Assembly: GCA_016722655.1 (NCBI GenBank) | Contig: JADKIR010000004.1 | Span: forward strand, 806,001 to 870,000 | Source of the DNA: Cytophagaceae bacterium | GTDB taxonomy: Bacteria; Bacteroidota; Bacteroidia; Cytophagales; Spirosomataceae | Reading direction: 5' to 3' | DNA: 64,000 nucleotides | In this document: in pieces, positions 8,687 to 20,274 of the stretch | How positions within the stretch are numbered: position 1 is the first letter of the stretch | Layout of the letters: the number at the start of each line of letters is the position of its first letter | The notes under the pieces: generated by a model | Databases searched by the model: none | Seen by the model: the letters and a program-made list of their open reading frames with translations, nothing else | What the model was told of the DNA's origin: nothing | Position numbers and translations under genes: made by a program

Positions 8687-9541
8687 TCAATTATAAGCAG
8701 AAGCCATTTGCCTTTGAGTGCCAAGGCCTTCAATTCCTAGTTCAACCACATCCCCCGGTTTGAGATAAGTGGGAGGATTCAACCCCAACCCTACACCCGC
8801 TGGCGTACCTGTAGAAATCACATCACCAGGCAAAAGCGTCATAAATTGGCTCAGATAACTAATAATTGTAGGAATATCAAAAATTAGGTCATTGGTATTA
8901 GAATCCTGGAGTCTTTTTCCATTCAAATCGAGCCATAAATTAAGATTATGGGGATCCTCAATTTCATCTTTGGTTGCAAGAAATGGTCCCAAAGGTGCGA
9001 AAGTATCTGCAGATTTTCCCTTAACCCATTGTCCACCTCTTTCCAATTGAAACTCTCTTTCAGAGTAGTCATTGTGCAGGCAATATCCGGCAACATATTC
9101 CATCGCCTCTTCTTTTGAGATATATGATGCCTTTTTGCCGATTACAACTGCCAGCTCAACCTCCCAGTCAGTTTTAACCGAATTCTTAGGGATTACCACA
9201 TTATCATTGGGGCCACAAAGAGCGGTAGAAGCTTTGAAAAAAACCACAGGTTCTTTCGGAACTTCCATCTTTGATTCAGCCGCATGTTTAGCATAATTTA
9301 AGCCTATGCATACAATCTTTGATGGGCGGCCAACACATGAGCCCAATCTTACACTTTTATCAATTTCTGGGCAATTTTTCTCGTTTTCCTGTAACCATTC
9401 TGCAAAACGGCTTAAACCATTTGTAGTAAAAAAAAATTCATTAAAATCTTCTCCAAAACTACTCGCATCATAATATTTCCCATTTTGGGAAATAAATCCG
9501 GGTTTTTCAAATTCAAAATCTCCAAATCGTATAAGTTTCAT
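8687..9541 (-). CDS. Fumarylacetoacetate hydrolase family protein (possible diketo-deoxy-sugar-acid hydrolase)
   Basis: About 284 residues from the ATG ending at 9541; a longer start would run into the upstream SDR gene, whereas this start leaves a 19-base gap and gives the usual 'MKLIRFGDFEFEKPG' N-terminus. FAH-fold motifs are visible: 'KIVCIGLNYAKHAAE', 'EVELAVVIGKKA', 'GYCLHNDYSERE', 'GKSADTFAPLGPF' and 'GDVISTGTPAGVGLG'; the acidic metal ligands lie in the second and third of these. Together with the adjacent SDR it resembles the 2,4-diketo-3-deoxy-L-fuconate hydrolase step of the non-phosphorylating L-fucose/L-rhamnose pathway. The fold is certain, the substrate inferred. Confidence 0.83.
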   Translation of the reverse strand: MKLIRFGDFEFEKPGFISQNGKYYDASSFGEDFNEFFFTTNGLSRFAEWLQENEKNCPEIDKSVRLGSCVGRPSKIVCIGLNYAKHAAESKMEVPKEPVVFFKASTALCGPNDNVVIPKNSVKTDWEVELAVVIGKKASYISKEEAMEYVAGYCLHNDYSEREFQLERGGQWVKGKSADTFAPLGPFLATKDEIEDPHNLNLWLDLNGKRLQDSNTNDLIFDIPTIISYLSQFMTLLPGDVISTGTPAGVGLGLNPPTYLKPGDVVELGIEGLGTQRQMASAYN

Positions 9542-9560
9542 AAAAATGGTTGAATATTTA

Positions 9561-10334
9561 TTAATTATTAAGTTTAACAAAGCCACCATCAATTACATAG
9601 TCACAACCAGTAATAAAGGAAGCTTCATCTGAGGCAAGGTAAACCGCCATTGCAGCTATCTCCTCAGGCTTGGCCATTCTGCCAATGGGTTGAGTTTTGG
9701 AAAGTTTTTCAAATACTTCCTGCTCCTGTCCCGGATAATTCTTTTTGATAAACCCATCTACAAAAGGAGTATGCACCCTTGCAGGTGAAATACTGTTACA
9801 ACGAATATTTTCATGAACATAATCGCGTGCAACCTGGGTAGTCATCGCAAAAATTGCCCCTTTGGTCATAGAATAAGCAAATCTGTCCGGTATGCCAACT
9901 GTAGCTGCAATACTCGCAATATTAATTATTATTCCGCCACCGTTTGATTTAAACAACGGAATCACACAATGCATACAATTATAAAAACCCTTGATATTGA
10001 CATTATATAATCGGTCCAAATCATCTTCAGTAGTAGATTCTACCGTTCCAACATGGGCAATTCCGGCATTATTGACCAAAATATTAACAGGCAGTAAAGC
10101 CTGAATCTTTTGAAGTTTTTTGTTTACATTTTCCTGATTAGAAACATCTACTTTGTGGCAATAAGCCTTTCCACCATTAGCATTAATTAAGTCAGCTTCT
10201 CTCTCAGCTTTATCAATATTCGTTTCAAAAATATGAACAATTGCCCCTTGCTTTGCAAATGCCCTGGATATTTCCAAACCTATGCCACTGGCTCCACCAG
10301 TAACTACAGCTACTTTTTTTGTAAGTTTAAACAT
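9561..10334 (-). CDS. SDR family oxidoreductase (possible 2-keto-3-deoxy-L-fuconate dehydrogenase)
   Basis: 257 residues. Classical SDR: TGGASGIG nucleotide-binding motif near the N-terminus, NNAG, catalytic Ser in 'NIASIAATVG', and Tyr-x3-Lys in 'AYSMTKG'. The stretch 'GIPDRFAYSMTKGAIFAMT' and the later 'ARVHTPFVDGFI' resemble the SDR paired with FAH-family hydrolases in L-fuconate-type pathways, from memory. It lies 19 bases upstream of the FAH gene on the same strand, so the two are probably one operon. The dehydratase and dehydrogenase expected to complete the route are not in this window, so the pathway assignment is inference. Confidence 0.83.
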   Translation of the reverse strand: MFKLTKKVAVVTGGASGIGLEISRAFAKQGAIVHIFETNIDKAEREADLINANGGKAYCHKVDVSNQENVNKKLQKIQALLPVNILVNNAGIAHVGTVESTTEDDLDRLYNVNIKGFYNCMHCVIPLFKSNGGGIIINIASIAATVGIPDRFAYSMTKGAIFAMTTQVARDYVHENIRCNSISPARVHTPFVDGFIKKNYPGQEQEVFEKLSKTQPIGRMAKPEEIAAMAVYLASDEASFITGCDYVIDGGFVKLNN

Positions 10335-10477
10335 AAATTCCTGCTAATATTTCCAACAAAGTTATATTAGAATATGGTAAACAAAAACCAAAACGAAAAA
10401 TAAGGTATAAAAGAGTGATCAGTAAAAAAAGCGTTAAATTTTCCGCGGATATTCTTTTCAAAATCTAAACTTTTCGA

Positions 10478-10485
10478 TACCTTTG
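10478..10485 (+). promoter_or_regulatory. -7 element TACCTTTG of the tRNA-His promoter
   Basis: TACCTTTG matches TAnnTTTG and ends 17 bases before the tRNA. The bases after it (GCAGTCCCAAA) are the same as those after the distal rRNA promoter at 16541, suggesting a shared stable-RNA start region. Confidence 0.65.
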
Positions 10486-10502
10486 CAGTCCCAAATCAAG
10501 AT

Positions 10503-10580
10503 GGAGGTTATAGCTCAGTCGGTTAGAGCACCAGATTGTGGTTCTGGGGGTCGTGGGTTCGAACCCCATTAGCCTCCCCA
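10503..10580 (+). tRNA. tRNA-His (GTG)
   Basis: Complete cloverleaf with anticodon GTG in the loop 'GATTGTGGTTC'. The acceptor stem GAGGTTA pairs with TAGCCTC; the extra G at position -1 (10503) faces discriminator C73, both identity elements of tRNA-His, and CCA is encoded (ends 10580). The T arm is GTGGG-TTCGAAC-CCCAT. It is the intact parent of the degenerate copies that follow. Confidence 0.96.
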
Positions 10581-10589
10581 TCAGGGTAA

Positions 10590-10616
10590 AGCGAGTCGTA
10601 AGGCTCGCTTTTTTTT
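10590..10616 (+). terminator. Terminator of tRNA-His
   Basis: Eight-bp stem AGCGAGTC/GGCTCGCT closed by a GTAA (GNRA-type) tetraloop and followed by eight T. The same hairpin is repeated in the downstream array. Confidence 0.9.
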
Positions 10617-10643
10617 GTTCCAAAATATTTGTCAAAAAAATAT

Positions 10644-11114
10644 AGATTGTGGTTCTGGGGGTCGTGGCTGTGCGGCGATCCGATTCGAACCCCATTAGCC
10701 TTCCCATCAGGGTAAATCGAGTCGCAAGGCTCGCTTTTTTTTATTCCAAAATATCTATCCAAAAATACAGATTGTTTTTCTTGGAGCCGTGGCGGTGCGG
10801 CGTTCCGATTCGAACCCCATTAGCCTCCCCAACAGGGCAAAGCGAGTCGTAAGGCTCGCTTTTTTTTCAAAATTTTCATCCAAAAAATACCGATTGTGGT
10901 TATGGGGGTCGTGGCGGTGCGGCGATCCGATTCGAACCCCATTAGCCTCCCCATCAGGGTAAAGCGAGTCGTAAGGCTCGTTTTTTTTGTTCCAAAATAT
11001 TTATCAAAAAAAATACAGATTGTGGTTCTGAGGGTCGTGGCGGTGCGGCGATCCGATTCGAACCCCATTAGCCTCCCCAACAGGGCAAAGCGTGTCGAAA
11101 CACAAAAAGAGAGT
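10644..11114 (+). repeat. Tandem array of four tRNA-His 3'-half plus terminator units
   Basis: Four degenerate copies start at 10644, 10769, 10891 and 11017 (period 122-126 bases). Each holds the tRNA-His sequence from the anticodon loop to the CCA end and then the tRNA terminator and its A/T-rich tail. All four carry a net 15-base insertion at the T-stem (CGGTGCGGCGATCCGA in most copies), absent from the real gene, which destroys the 5' side of the T stem. The 5' half of the tRNA is missing, so no copy can be a working tRNA. Unit 2 has the most changes in the anticodon region. Unit 1 has GCAA instead of GTAA in the terminator loop, keeping the GNRA form. Unit 4 has lost most of the terminator. 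No protein gene is credible here. Confidence 0.93.
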
Positions 11115-11164
11115 AAAAAAACTAAAGAATTATATTTACTTGTTGTATTATAAAAAATAATCTC

Positions 11165-11272
11165 TTTTGGCGGCCTCACGCCAAAAGCGTGACCGGGCTA
11201 TCCACTACAAGTCCGATTTCCGCACATTCCAGCCGCACTTCGGGCTTTCCGTTGCTATCCCTGGCCGGGTGG
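11165..11272 (+). repeat. Structured intergenic repeat, copy 1
   Basis: Begins with a perfect 8-bp hairpin (TTTTGGCG/CGCCAAAA), then a core at 11193-11262 reading CGGGCTATCC, ACAAGTCCG, CGCACATTCCAGCC, CGGGCTTTCC and ending CTATCCCT. The core matches, in the opposite orientation, the sequence at 16956-17023 on the other side of the rRNA operon. No coding sequence is present. Confidence 0.8.
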
Positions 11273-11370
11273 TATTCTATCTTTTTTATGACTAAATAAG
11301 CTATTAAAGAATAATAAAGGCAGGGTGAGATTAATGTAATGTTAATTTTTCAGATCTTCTATCAAATCCC

Positions 11371-11403
11371 TAAAACACAAAAACCCCAGTCATATGACTA
11401 GGG
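11371..11403 (-). terminator. rRNA operon terminator
   Basis: Ten-bp stem (CCCTAGTCAT/ATGACTGGGG on the minus strand) followed by a T-rich tract, just beyond the 3' end of 5S. Confidence 0.85.
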
Positions 11404-11415
11404 CTTAGTAATTAA

Positions 11416-11523
11416 CTGGCATCTACCTACTCTCCCGGGTTTGATCCAAGTACCATCGGCGGTGCGGGGCTTAACTGCTCTGTTCGAAATGGGAAGAGGT
11501 GTTCACCCGCCCTATTAACACCA
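11416..11523 (-). rRNA. rrf: 5S ribosomal RNA
   Basis: About 108 bases; the minus strand carries the 5S hallmarks 'GAACACCTCTTCCCATTTCG', 'AACAGAGCAGTTAAGCCC' and 'GCCGATGGTACT', with complementary ends (TGGTGTTAA / GTAGATGCCA region). Ends are accurate to a few bases. Confidence 0.93.
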
Positions 11524-11640
11524 TGAAGGTCCTTAAGCTTTAATCTCTCGAATTTGCTTTATCTCTTTATGGCTGTTGCTTTCAGCTTTTGCTGTCGGCT
11601 CCGGCGTTTTGTTTTCTTTTTGACATTTATGTCTTTAATC

Positions 11641-11670
11641 GCTACTCGTAACTCATTACTCGCAACTCAT
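11641..11670. repeat. GAGTTnCGAGT-type short repeat in the 23S-5S spacer
   Basis: On the minus strand it reads as tandem GAGTTGCGAGTAATGAGTTACGAGT-like 9-10-base units (shown here only as its pattern). Related copies lie at 19428 and 22430. It sits in the transcribed rRNA spacer and is not coding. Confidence 0.6.
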
Positions 11671-11719
11671 ATAACATTGTGATAAGGAAAGACTGTGAAG
11701 AATAAGTTTTTTTTTAAAT

Positions 11720-14550
<2,831 letters not shown>

Positions 14551-14599
14551 TCTTTCCCATCATGTCAATGTACTCTTACGCAGAATAAATTCTACTAAG

Positions 14600-14673
14600 T
14601 GGAGAATATCGGAGTCGAACCGATGACCCCTTGCTTGCAAAGCAAGTGCTCTAGCCAGCTGAGCTAATCCCCC
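14600..14673 (-). tRNA. tRNA-Ala (TGC)
   Basis: Reads on the minus strand as GGGGGATTAGCTCAGCTGGC..., with anticodon TGC in CTTTGCAAG, T loop TTCGACT and acceptor 3' strand ATTCTCC plus discriminator A. CCA is not encoded (the next bases are CTT). It is the only tRNA in the 16S-23S spacer; the tRNA-Ile usually found beside it is absent. Confidence 0.95.
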
Positions 14674-14770
14674 ATAATAACTTGTCGGTGGGGATAAAAT
14701 CTTACTCACAATTGTTGTTTGTCGTCTTTCCTTGTTTATGTTTCTTCTGATTTTATCAGAATATCTCTAA

Positions 14771-16271
<1,501 letters not shown>

Positions 16272-16434
16272 GTAATTTCTTATTACGAAAAGATCCCAAC
16301 TTTTTTTCAATCGTTTTCTTATCCTATCCCCAACAAGTTAATGAACTTTATCCCACTTTTTTCGTGAGCTCGTTTAGCACTCCTCTATCGCTAATTCTTC
16401 CCGATTCCCTATCCCTTTACTCTCAATCGGGGTG

Positions 16435-16466
16435 CAAAAGTAGTAAGCCGTTTTCCTAAATCCAAA
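16435..16466 (-). promoter_or_regulatory. rRNA promoter P1
   Basis: On the minus strand a -33 TTTG (16463-16466) is followed after 20 bases by TACTTTTG (16435-16442), matching TAnnTTTG. The next bases are GCACCCC, as also seen after the der promoter. It lies about 160 bases upstream of 16S. Confidence 0.7.
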
Positions 16467-16540
16467 TTTTTGCAAGAAAAAATTTTATTTTTTTTGAACC
16501 CGCTTCCTGTCCCCAATTCGCCTCCCCCGTTTTGGGACTG

Positions 16541-16573
16541 CAAAGATAATACCCTCTATCCCCCTTTTCCAAA
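16541..16573 (-). promoter_or_regulatory. rRNA promoter P2 (distal)
   Basis: On the minus strand TTTG (16570-16573), a 21-base spacer and TATCTTTG (16541-16548) fit the Bacteroidota consensus. The sequence after it, GCAGTCCCAAAA, matches the tRNA-His start region. Confidence 0.7.
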
Positions 16574-16949
16574 TTTATTTTTACCTTATTTTTTTACCCC
16601 AACATCACCTCCTCTGTAAACCAGGTACTTATTATTCTTTAACTCCTTTTTATTTATAACCTTTCTTGATTTTTTTATATGTATTGTTTCCAGCCTAATT
16701 CTATTGTTTTGCCCTAATTGTTTTCATCTTAATATTTTTGATGTGAAAAATAACAATTCCTTCCAATCCCTTTTTGGGGTTTATGAGTTTAAAACGGATC
16801 TTGGGTGGGGCTAATGACCCAGTTAATCTTTCCGAATTTTTCTTCAAGGGGCTAAAGCCCCTTCCTATTTATATGTCTTGGGGTGGATGGACAAAAAGTA
16901 CGTTTTCTCTTCAAACTTAAACTTTATAATAAGCTTAAAACTCATTCCC
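16574..16949. other. Non-coding stretch upstream of the rRNA promoters
   Basis: AT-rich, no credible gene. The only structure seen is a perfect 8-bp palindrome AAGGGGCT-AA-AGCCCCTT at 16846-16863, a short hairpin of unknown role. Confidence 0.6.
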
Positions 16950-17065
16950 TGCGAGAGGGATAGTAGTGTAAAGCCCGTAGTGTGGCTGGATGGTGCGTGG
17001 ACGGACTTGTAACGAATAGCCCGACCCCTGACCGACCTTAGAAGGGAAAGGGGGCTCGCCCAGAT
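16950..17065 (-). repeat. Structured intergenic repeat, copy 2 (inverted relative to copy 1)
   Basis: Read on the minus strand, the core (17023 down to 16956) gives CGGGCTATTCG, ACAAGTCCG, CGCACCATCCAGCC, CGGGCTTTAC and CTATCCCT, aligning base by base with copy 1 over about 70 bases. The outer flanks differ in sequence. An 85-codon open frame that crosses it is not credible as a gene. Confidence 0.8.
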
Positions 17066-17255
17066 CTTTCTTCGTTTGTCGATAATTCAAATTTTTCGGT
17101 TTCCATTTATCGGTAATATCGACCGGTTTATCGGTTTTTTGGTTTCTGCTCATCGAAATGTGCTGTGCCATCGGTGCAGAATGCCCCAATTTTGGATCAC
17201 AATTATGAAAAAGAGGGGATGGTTCATCCTTCTGACTTAAAGCAAATTAAATATT

Positions 17256-19424
17256 ATGAAAAAGCTATTTACTATTTTTTTAATGTGTGTGGGGATGGCG
17301 GTGCAGGCTCAAACCCGGGTGTCAGGTACTGTTTCTGACGATAAAGGGGAGCCGCTGCCATTTGCCAATGTGGCATTGGAGGGTACTTATGACGGAGCCT
17401 CGGCGGATGTAAACGGGAAGTATGAGTTTACGACTGACGAAAAAGGGCAGAAGGTGCTGAGTGTGACGATGGTGGGTTTTGAAGCGGTAAAAAAGAGCGT
17501 AACGCTGGAAAGAAAGTCCATAGAAGTTAATATCAAGCTGAAAGAGTTGATAAACACCCTGAATGCTGTGGTGGTGTCGGCGGGGATGTTTGAGGCGTCG
17601 GACGAGAAAAAAGCCGTGATGCTGAAGCCGATGGACATCGTGACTACCGCTGGGGGAAATGCGGACATTACCTCGGTAATGCAATTGCTACCTGGCTCAA
17701 ACCGGGTGGGCGAACGCGAGGGGCTTTTTGTGAGAGGAGGTTCATCGAGCGAAACCAAGACGGTGATTGACGGTATGATTGTACAGAATCCGTATTTCAG
17801 CAGCACACCTGATGTGCCACAGCGGGGCCGGTTTGACCCGTTTATGTTTAAAGGAACGGCCTTTAGTACCGGGGGATATTCGGCACAATATGGACAGGCT
17901 TTGTCGTCGGTGCTATTGCTAAATACACAGGACAAACAAGGAACCAATAGCTCTACCACATTGAGTGCAAATCTGGTAAGTGGGGCGATTACACACACAC
18001 ACAAGGGCTGGCTGACTGGGAGTTTGTATTACACCAATATCAGTCCTCTGCTGAAAGTAGCGACCAATTCTTTTAATTTTGATAAGGTTCCACAAGGCTT
18101 GGGTGCAGTGATTTCGGTAAATGAGGTGTTGAAAAATAAGGCGACATTAAAGGTTTTCGGGACACTTTCAGATAATAAATCGGCGATTTGGCTGCCGACT
18201 TATGACGAAGCAAATAGTAAGTATCTATTTGACAATAAGAATTTTAACACCTTTAATCATGCCCATTATAGTCAGACTTACAAGGATGGGATTTGGGTAC
18301 TGCAGGCGGGGGCATCGTATAGCAAAAACAATGACAATCTGGCTCTGAGTGGTGCGGGTTTTGAAAGAAAAGACGAACGTACGCAAGGCAGGCTGGTGAT
18401 GAGCCGCTTGTATGGCAACAATAACAGCAGCACGCTTAATTTTGGTACTGAAGTGCACCATATCAACGTAAGCAACCGCTACAATGAATTTGAAATGAAG
18501 ATGACAGACAACTATTCGGCGGTTTTTGTAGAGTCAGAAACTTATGTTTCGAAAGATCTGGCCTTGAGAATCGGAGCTCGGGGCGAGTACACGAGTGTGC
18601 TTGACAGATATAATGTGAGCCCAAGAATTTCGATGGCTTATAAAACAGGGGAATATTCGCAGGTTTCAGTGGCGGGTGGAAGGTTTTATCAAAACCCCGA
18701 GAAAGAGTATCTGTATATAAACAAGGCCCTGGACTTTGAGATTGCGGATCATTATATTGCTAATTTTCAGAGAATTAAATCGGGTAAAACCTTTAGAACT
18801 GAGATTTTTTACAAAAAATATGACAAATTGGTAACCGAAAAAACGGAAACTTTTGATCCTAATCCTTACAGATTTCCAACAGGAATGACCAGCAACAAGG
18901 GATACGGCTATGCCAGAGGATTTGATGTGTTTTTGAGGGATCAGAAAAGCCTGAAAAATGGTGATGTGTGGGTGAGTTATTCGTTTTTGGATACTGAAAG
19001 GTATTTCCGGAATTATTCAAAATCAGTGATGCCGTATTTTGCTTCAAAACATAATATGAGCTTGGTATATAAGCAATTTTTAACCTCAATAACCACCAAT
19101 GTGGGTCTTACCTACAGTTATTCGTCGCCAAGACCGGTGTATGCACCCGGCAATGATTTGCAGGAGCCAGTATTCACAAAGCCTTATCACAATGTGAGTT
19201 TTATGGCCAGTAAAATCAGACAAAGACCGAATAACTTCCTGGTTTTTTATGTGATTGTGGATAATATTCTGAACAGAAACAATGTGTTTGGTTACAGATT
19301 TTCGCAGGATGGCTCACAAAAATATGCTGTGAATGCACCGATGCGGAGGATGCTGCTTTTTGGAGCCACATTTACGTTTGGCAAGCTGAACGGCAGATCT
19401 AAAGAAGCGGAGTTGGATTTTTAA
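17256..19424 (+). CDS. TonB-dependent receptor with carboxypeptidase-like N-terminal domain
   Basis: 722 residues. Signal peptide (MKKLFTIFLMCVGMAVQAQ), then a CarboxypepD_reg-like beta-sandwich (about 20-105, 'VSGTVSDDKGEPLPFANVAL'), a plug domain (about 110-215, with 'LFVRGGSSSETKTVIDGM') and a 22-strand-type barrel to the end ('LLFGATFTFGKL'). It should take up a nutrient across the outer membrane using TonB energy; the ligand is unknown and no SusD partner follows. At 722 residues it is shorter than SusC proteins and closer to siderophore/peptide-type receptors. Codon choice is visibly more GC-rich than the flanking genes. A small secreted protein gene follows about 120 bases downstream. 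Confidence 0.92.
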   Translation: MKKLFTIFLMCVGMAVQAQTRVSGTVSDDKGEPLPFANVALEGTYDGASADVNGKYEFTTDEKGQKVLSVTMVGFEAVKKSVTLERKSIEVNIKLKELINTLNAVVVSAGMFEASDEKKAVMLKPMDIVTTAGGNADITSVMQLLPGSNRVGEREGLFVRGGSSSETKTVIDGMIVQNPYFSSTPDVPQRGRFDPFMFKGTAFSTGGYSAQYGQALSSVLLLNTQDKQGTNSSTTLSANLVSGAITHTHKGWLTGSLYYTNISPLLKVATNSFNFDKVPQGLGAVISVNEVLKNKATLKVFGTLSDNKSAIWLPTYDEANSKYLFDNKNFNTFNHAHYSQTYKDGIWVLQAGASYSKNNDNLALSGAGFERKDERTQGRLVMSRLYGNNNSSTLNFGTEVHHINVSNRYNEFEMKMTDNYSAVFVESETYVSKDLALRIGARGEYTSVLDRYNVSPRISMAYKTGEYSQVSVAGGRFYQNPEKEYLYINKALDFEIADHYIANFQRIKSGKTFRTEIFYKKYDKLVTEKTETFDPNPYRFPTGMTSNKGYGYARGFDVFLRDQKSLKNGDVWVSYSFLDTERYFRNYSKSVMPYFASKHNMSLVYKQFLTSITTNVGLTYSYSSPRPVYAPGNDLQEPVFTKPYHNVSFMASKIRQRPNNFLVFYVIVDNILNRNNVFGYRFSQDGSQKYAVNAPMRRMLLFGATFTFGKLNGRSKEAELDF

Positions 19425-19427
19425 AAA

Positions 19428-19457
19428 GTTCTGAGTACCGGGTTGCGAGTACCGAGG
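19428..19457 (+). repeat. GAGTACCG-type short repeat
   Basis: CTGAGTACCGGGTTGCGAGT plus GAGTACCG-like units, related to the copies at 11641 (opposite strand) and 22430. It sits directly after the receptor stop codon. Confidence 0.55.
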
Positions 19458-19546
19458 ATCAGGTTTAAAGTTGGAAAAATAACTTTTGCCTGTTTCCTGT
19501 TGCAGTTCCCTGAAAAAAATTAAACAAAATAAAACAAATACAAAAA

Positions 19547-20185
19547 ATGAAAAAGCAAATTTTGACCCTTTCTCTTATTGCCGGCATGGCATTTAGCTCT
19601 ATGGCACAAACCGAAAAATATGTAAGTGCCATGACCGAGATCACTTCTGGAATTCAGCAGGTACAAGGAAAAGGCTTCCTGCCTTTTGCCAACAAAATGG
19701 AGCGAATTGCAGCCGCTGAAGCCAACGAGTGGTTACCTAATTACTGGGCTGCGTATTGCTATATCAATGAGAGTTTTACGACAGAAAAAACTGCCGACAA
19801 AGATTTGTTGCTCGATAAAGCCGAAGGTTTTCTTGTAAAAGCTGAGTCACTGGCCAAAGATAACGACGAGTTGGAGGTGGTAAAAGCACAATATGCCATG
19901 GCAAGGGTAAGTGTAGATCCAATGAGCCGTTGGCAGAAATATGGAGCTGATTTCCAGACAGCTTTGGCTAAAGCCGAAAAGCTCAATCCGGGCAATCCGA
20001 GGATATTTTATACATTGGGTCTGAATACTTTTTATACACCGGAAGGTTTTGGTGGTGGGAAATCAAAAGCAAAACCACTTTTTGAAAAAGCTGCCGGCCT
20101 TTTCGAAAAACAAAGTCCCGTAACAGCATATTCACCGGCCTGGGGTAAAGGTGAAACCCAATATTTTTTACAGCAGTGTAACTAA
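19547..20185 (+). CDS. Secreted protein of unknown function with TPR-like helices
   Basis: 212 residues. Signal peptide MKKQILTLSLIAGMAFSSMAQ, then an almost all-helical body with TPR-like spacing: 'LPNYWAAYCYINESF', 'LLDKAEGFLVKAESLAKDND', 'TALAKAEKLNPGNPRIFYTLG' and 'AKPLFEKAAGLFEKQ'. The A-x(2)-LNPGNPR-(F/Y) pattern is typical of TPR ends. I recognise no enzyme motif. It follows the TonB-dependent receptor and ends at a strong terminator, so it may be cotranscribed and act with the receptor in the periplasm; that is inference from position. Confidence 0.75.
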   Translation: MKKQILTLSLIAGMAFSSMAQTEKYVSAMTEITSGIQQVQGKGFLPFANKMERIAAAEANEWLPNYWAAYCYINESFTTEKTADKDLLLDKAEGFLVKAESLAKDNDELEVVKAQYAMARVSVDPMSRWQKYGADFQTALAKAEKLNPGNPRIFYTLGLNTFYTPEGFGGGKSKAKPLFEKAAGLFEKQSPVTAYSPAWGKGETQYFLQQCN

Positions 20186-20207
20186 TATAATTTATAGCAA
20201 TTTCAAG

Positions 20208-20239
20208 CCGCATCTCTATAAACGAGGTGCGGTTTTTTT
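20208..20239 (+). terminator. Rho-independent terminator
   Basis: Nine-bp stem CCGCATCTC/GAGGTGCGG (one G-T pair), 7-base loop, seven T. It ends the receptor unit before murI. Confidence 0.88.
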
Positions 20240-20274
20240 ATTAATTTGGCAGAAAAAATCAGACCGCAGACAAA

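Noticed and set aside
10644..11114. Possible CRISPR array
   Set aside because: Units of 122-126 bases repeat almost completely with no unique spacers, and each is visibly part of tRNA-His plus a terminator.
10465..11179. Several 60-119-codon frames with repeated MGRLMGFE-like peptides
   Set aside because: They are translations of the tRNA-derived repeats; the peptide repetition follows from the DNA repeat, not from a protein family.
14680..14770. tRNA-Ile in the 16S-23S spacer
   Set aside because: The spacer between 16S and tRNA-Ala has no cloverleaf; no T loop TTCGA or anticodon arm was found.
16935..17189. 84-codon minus-strand gene
   Set aside because: It runs through repeat copy 2 and has no recognisable protein pattern.
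17387..18004. 205-codon minus-strand frame
   Set aside because: Antisense to the TonB receptor; low-complexity Ser/Thr/Pro/Phe composition typical of shadow frames.
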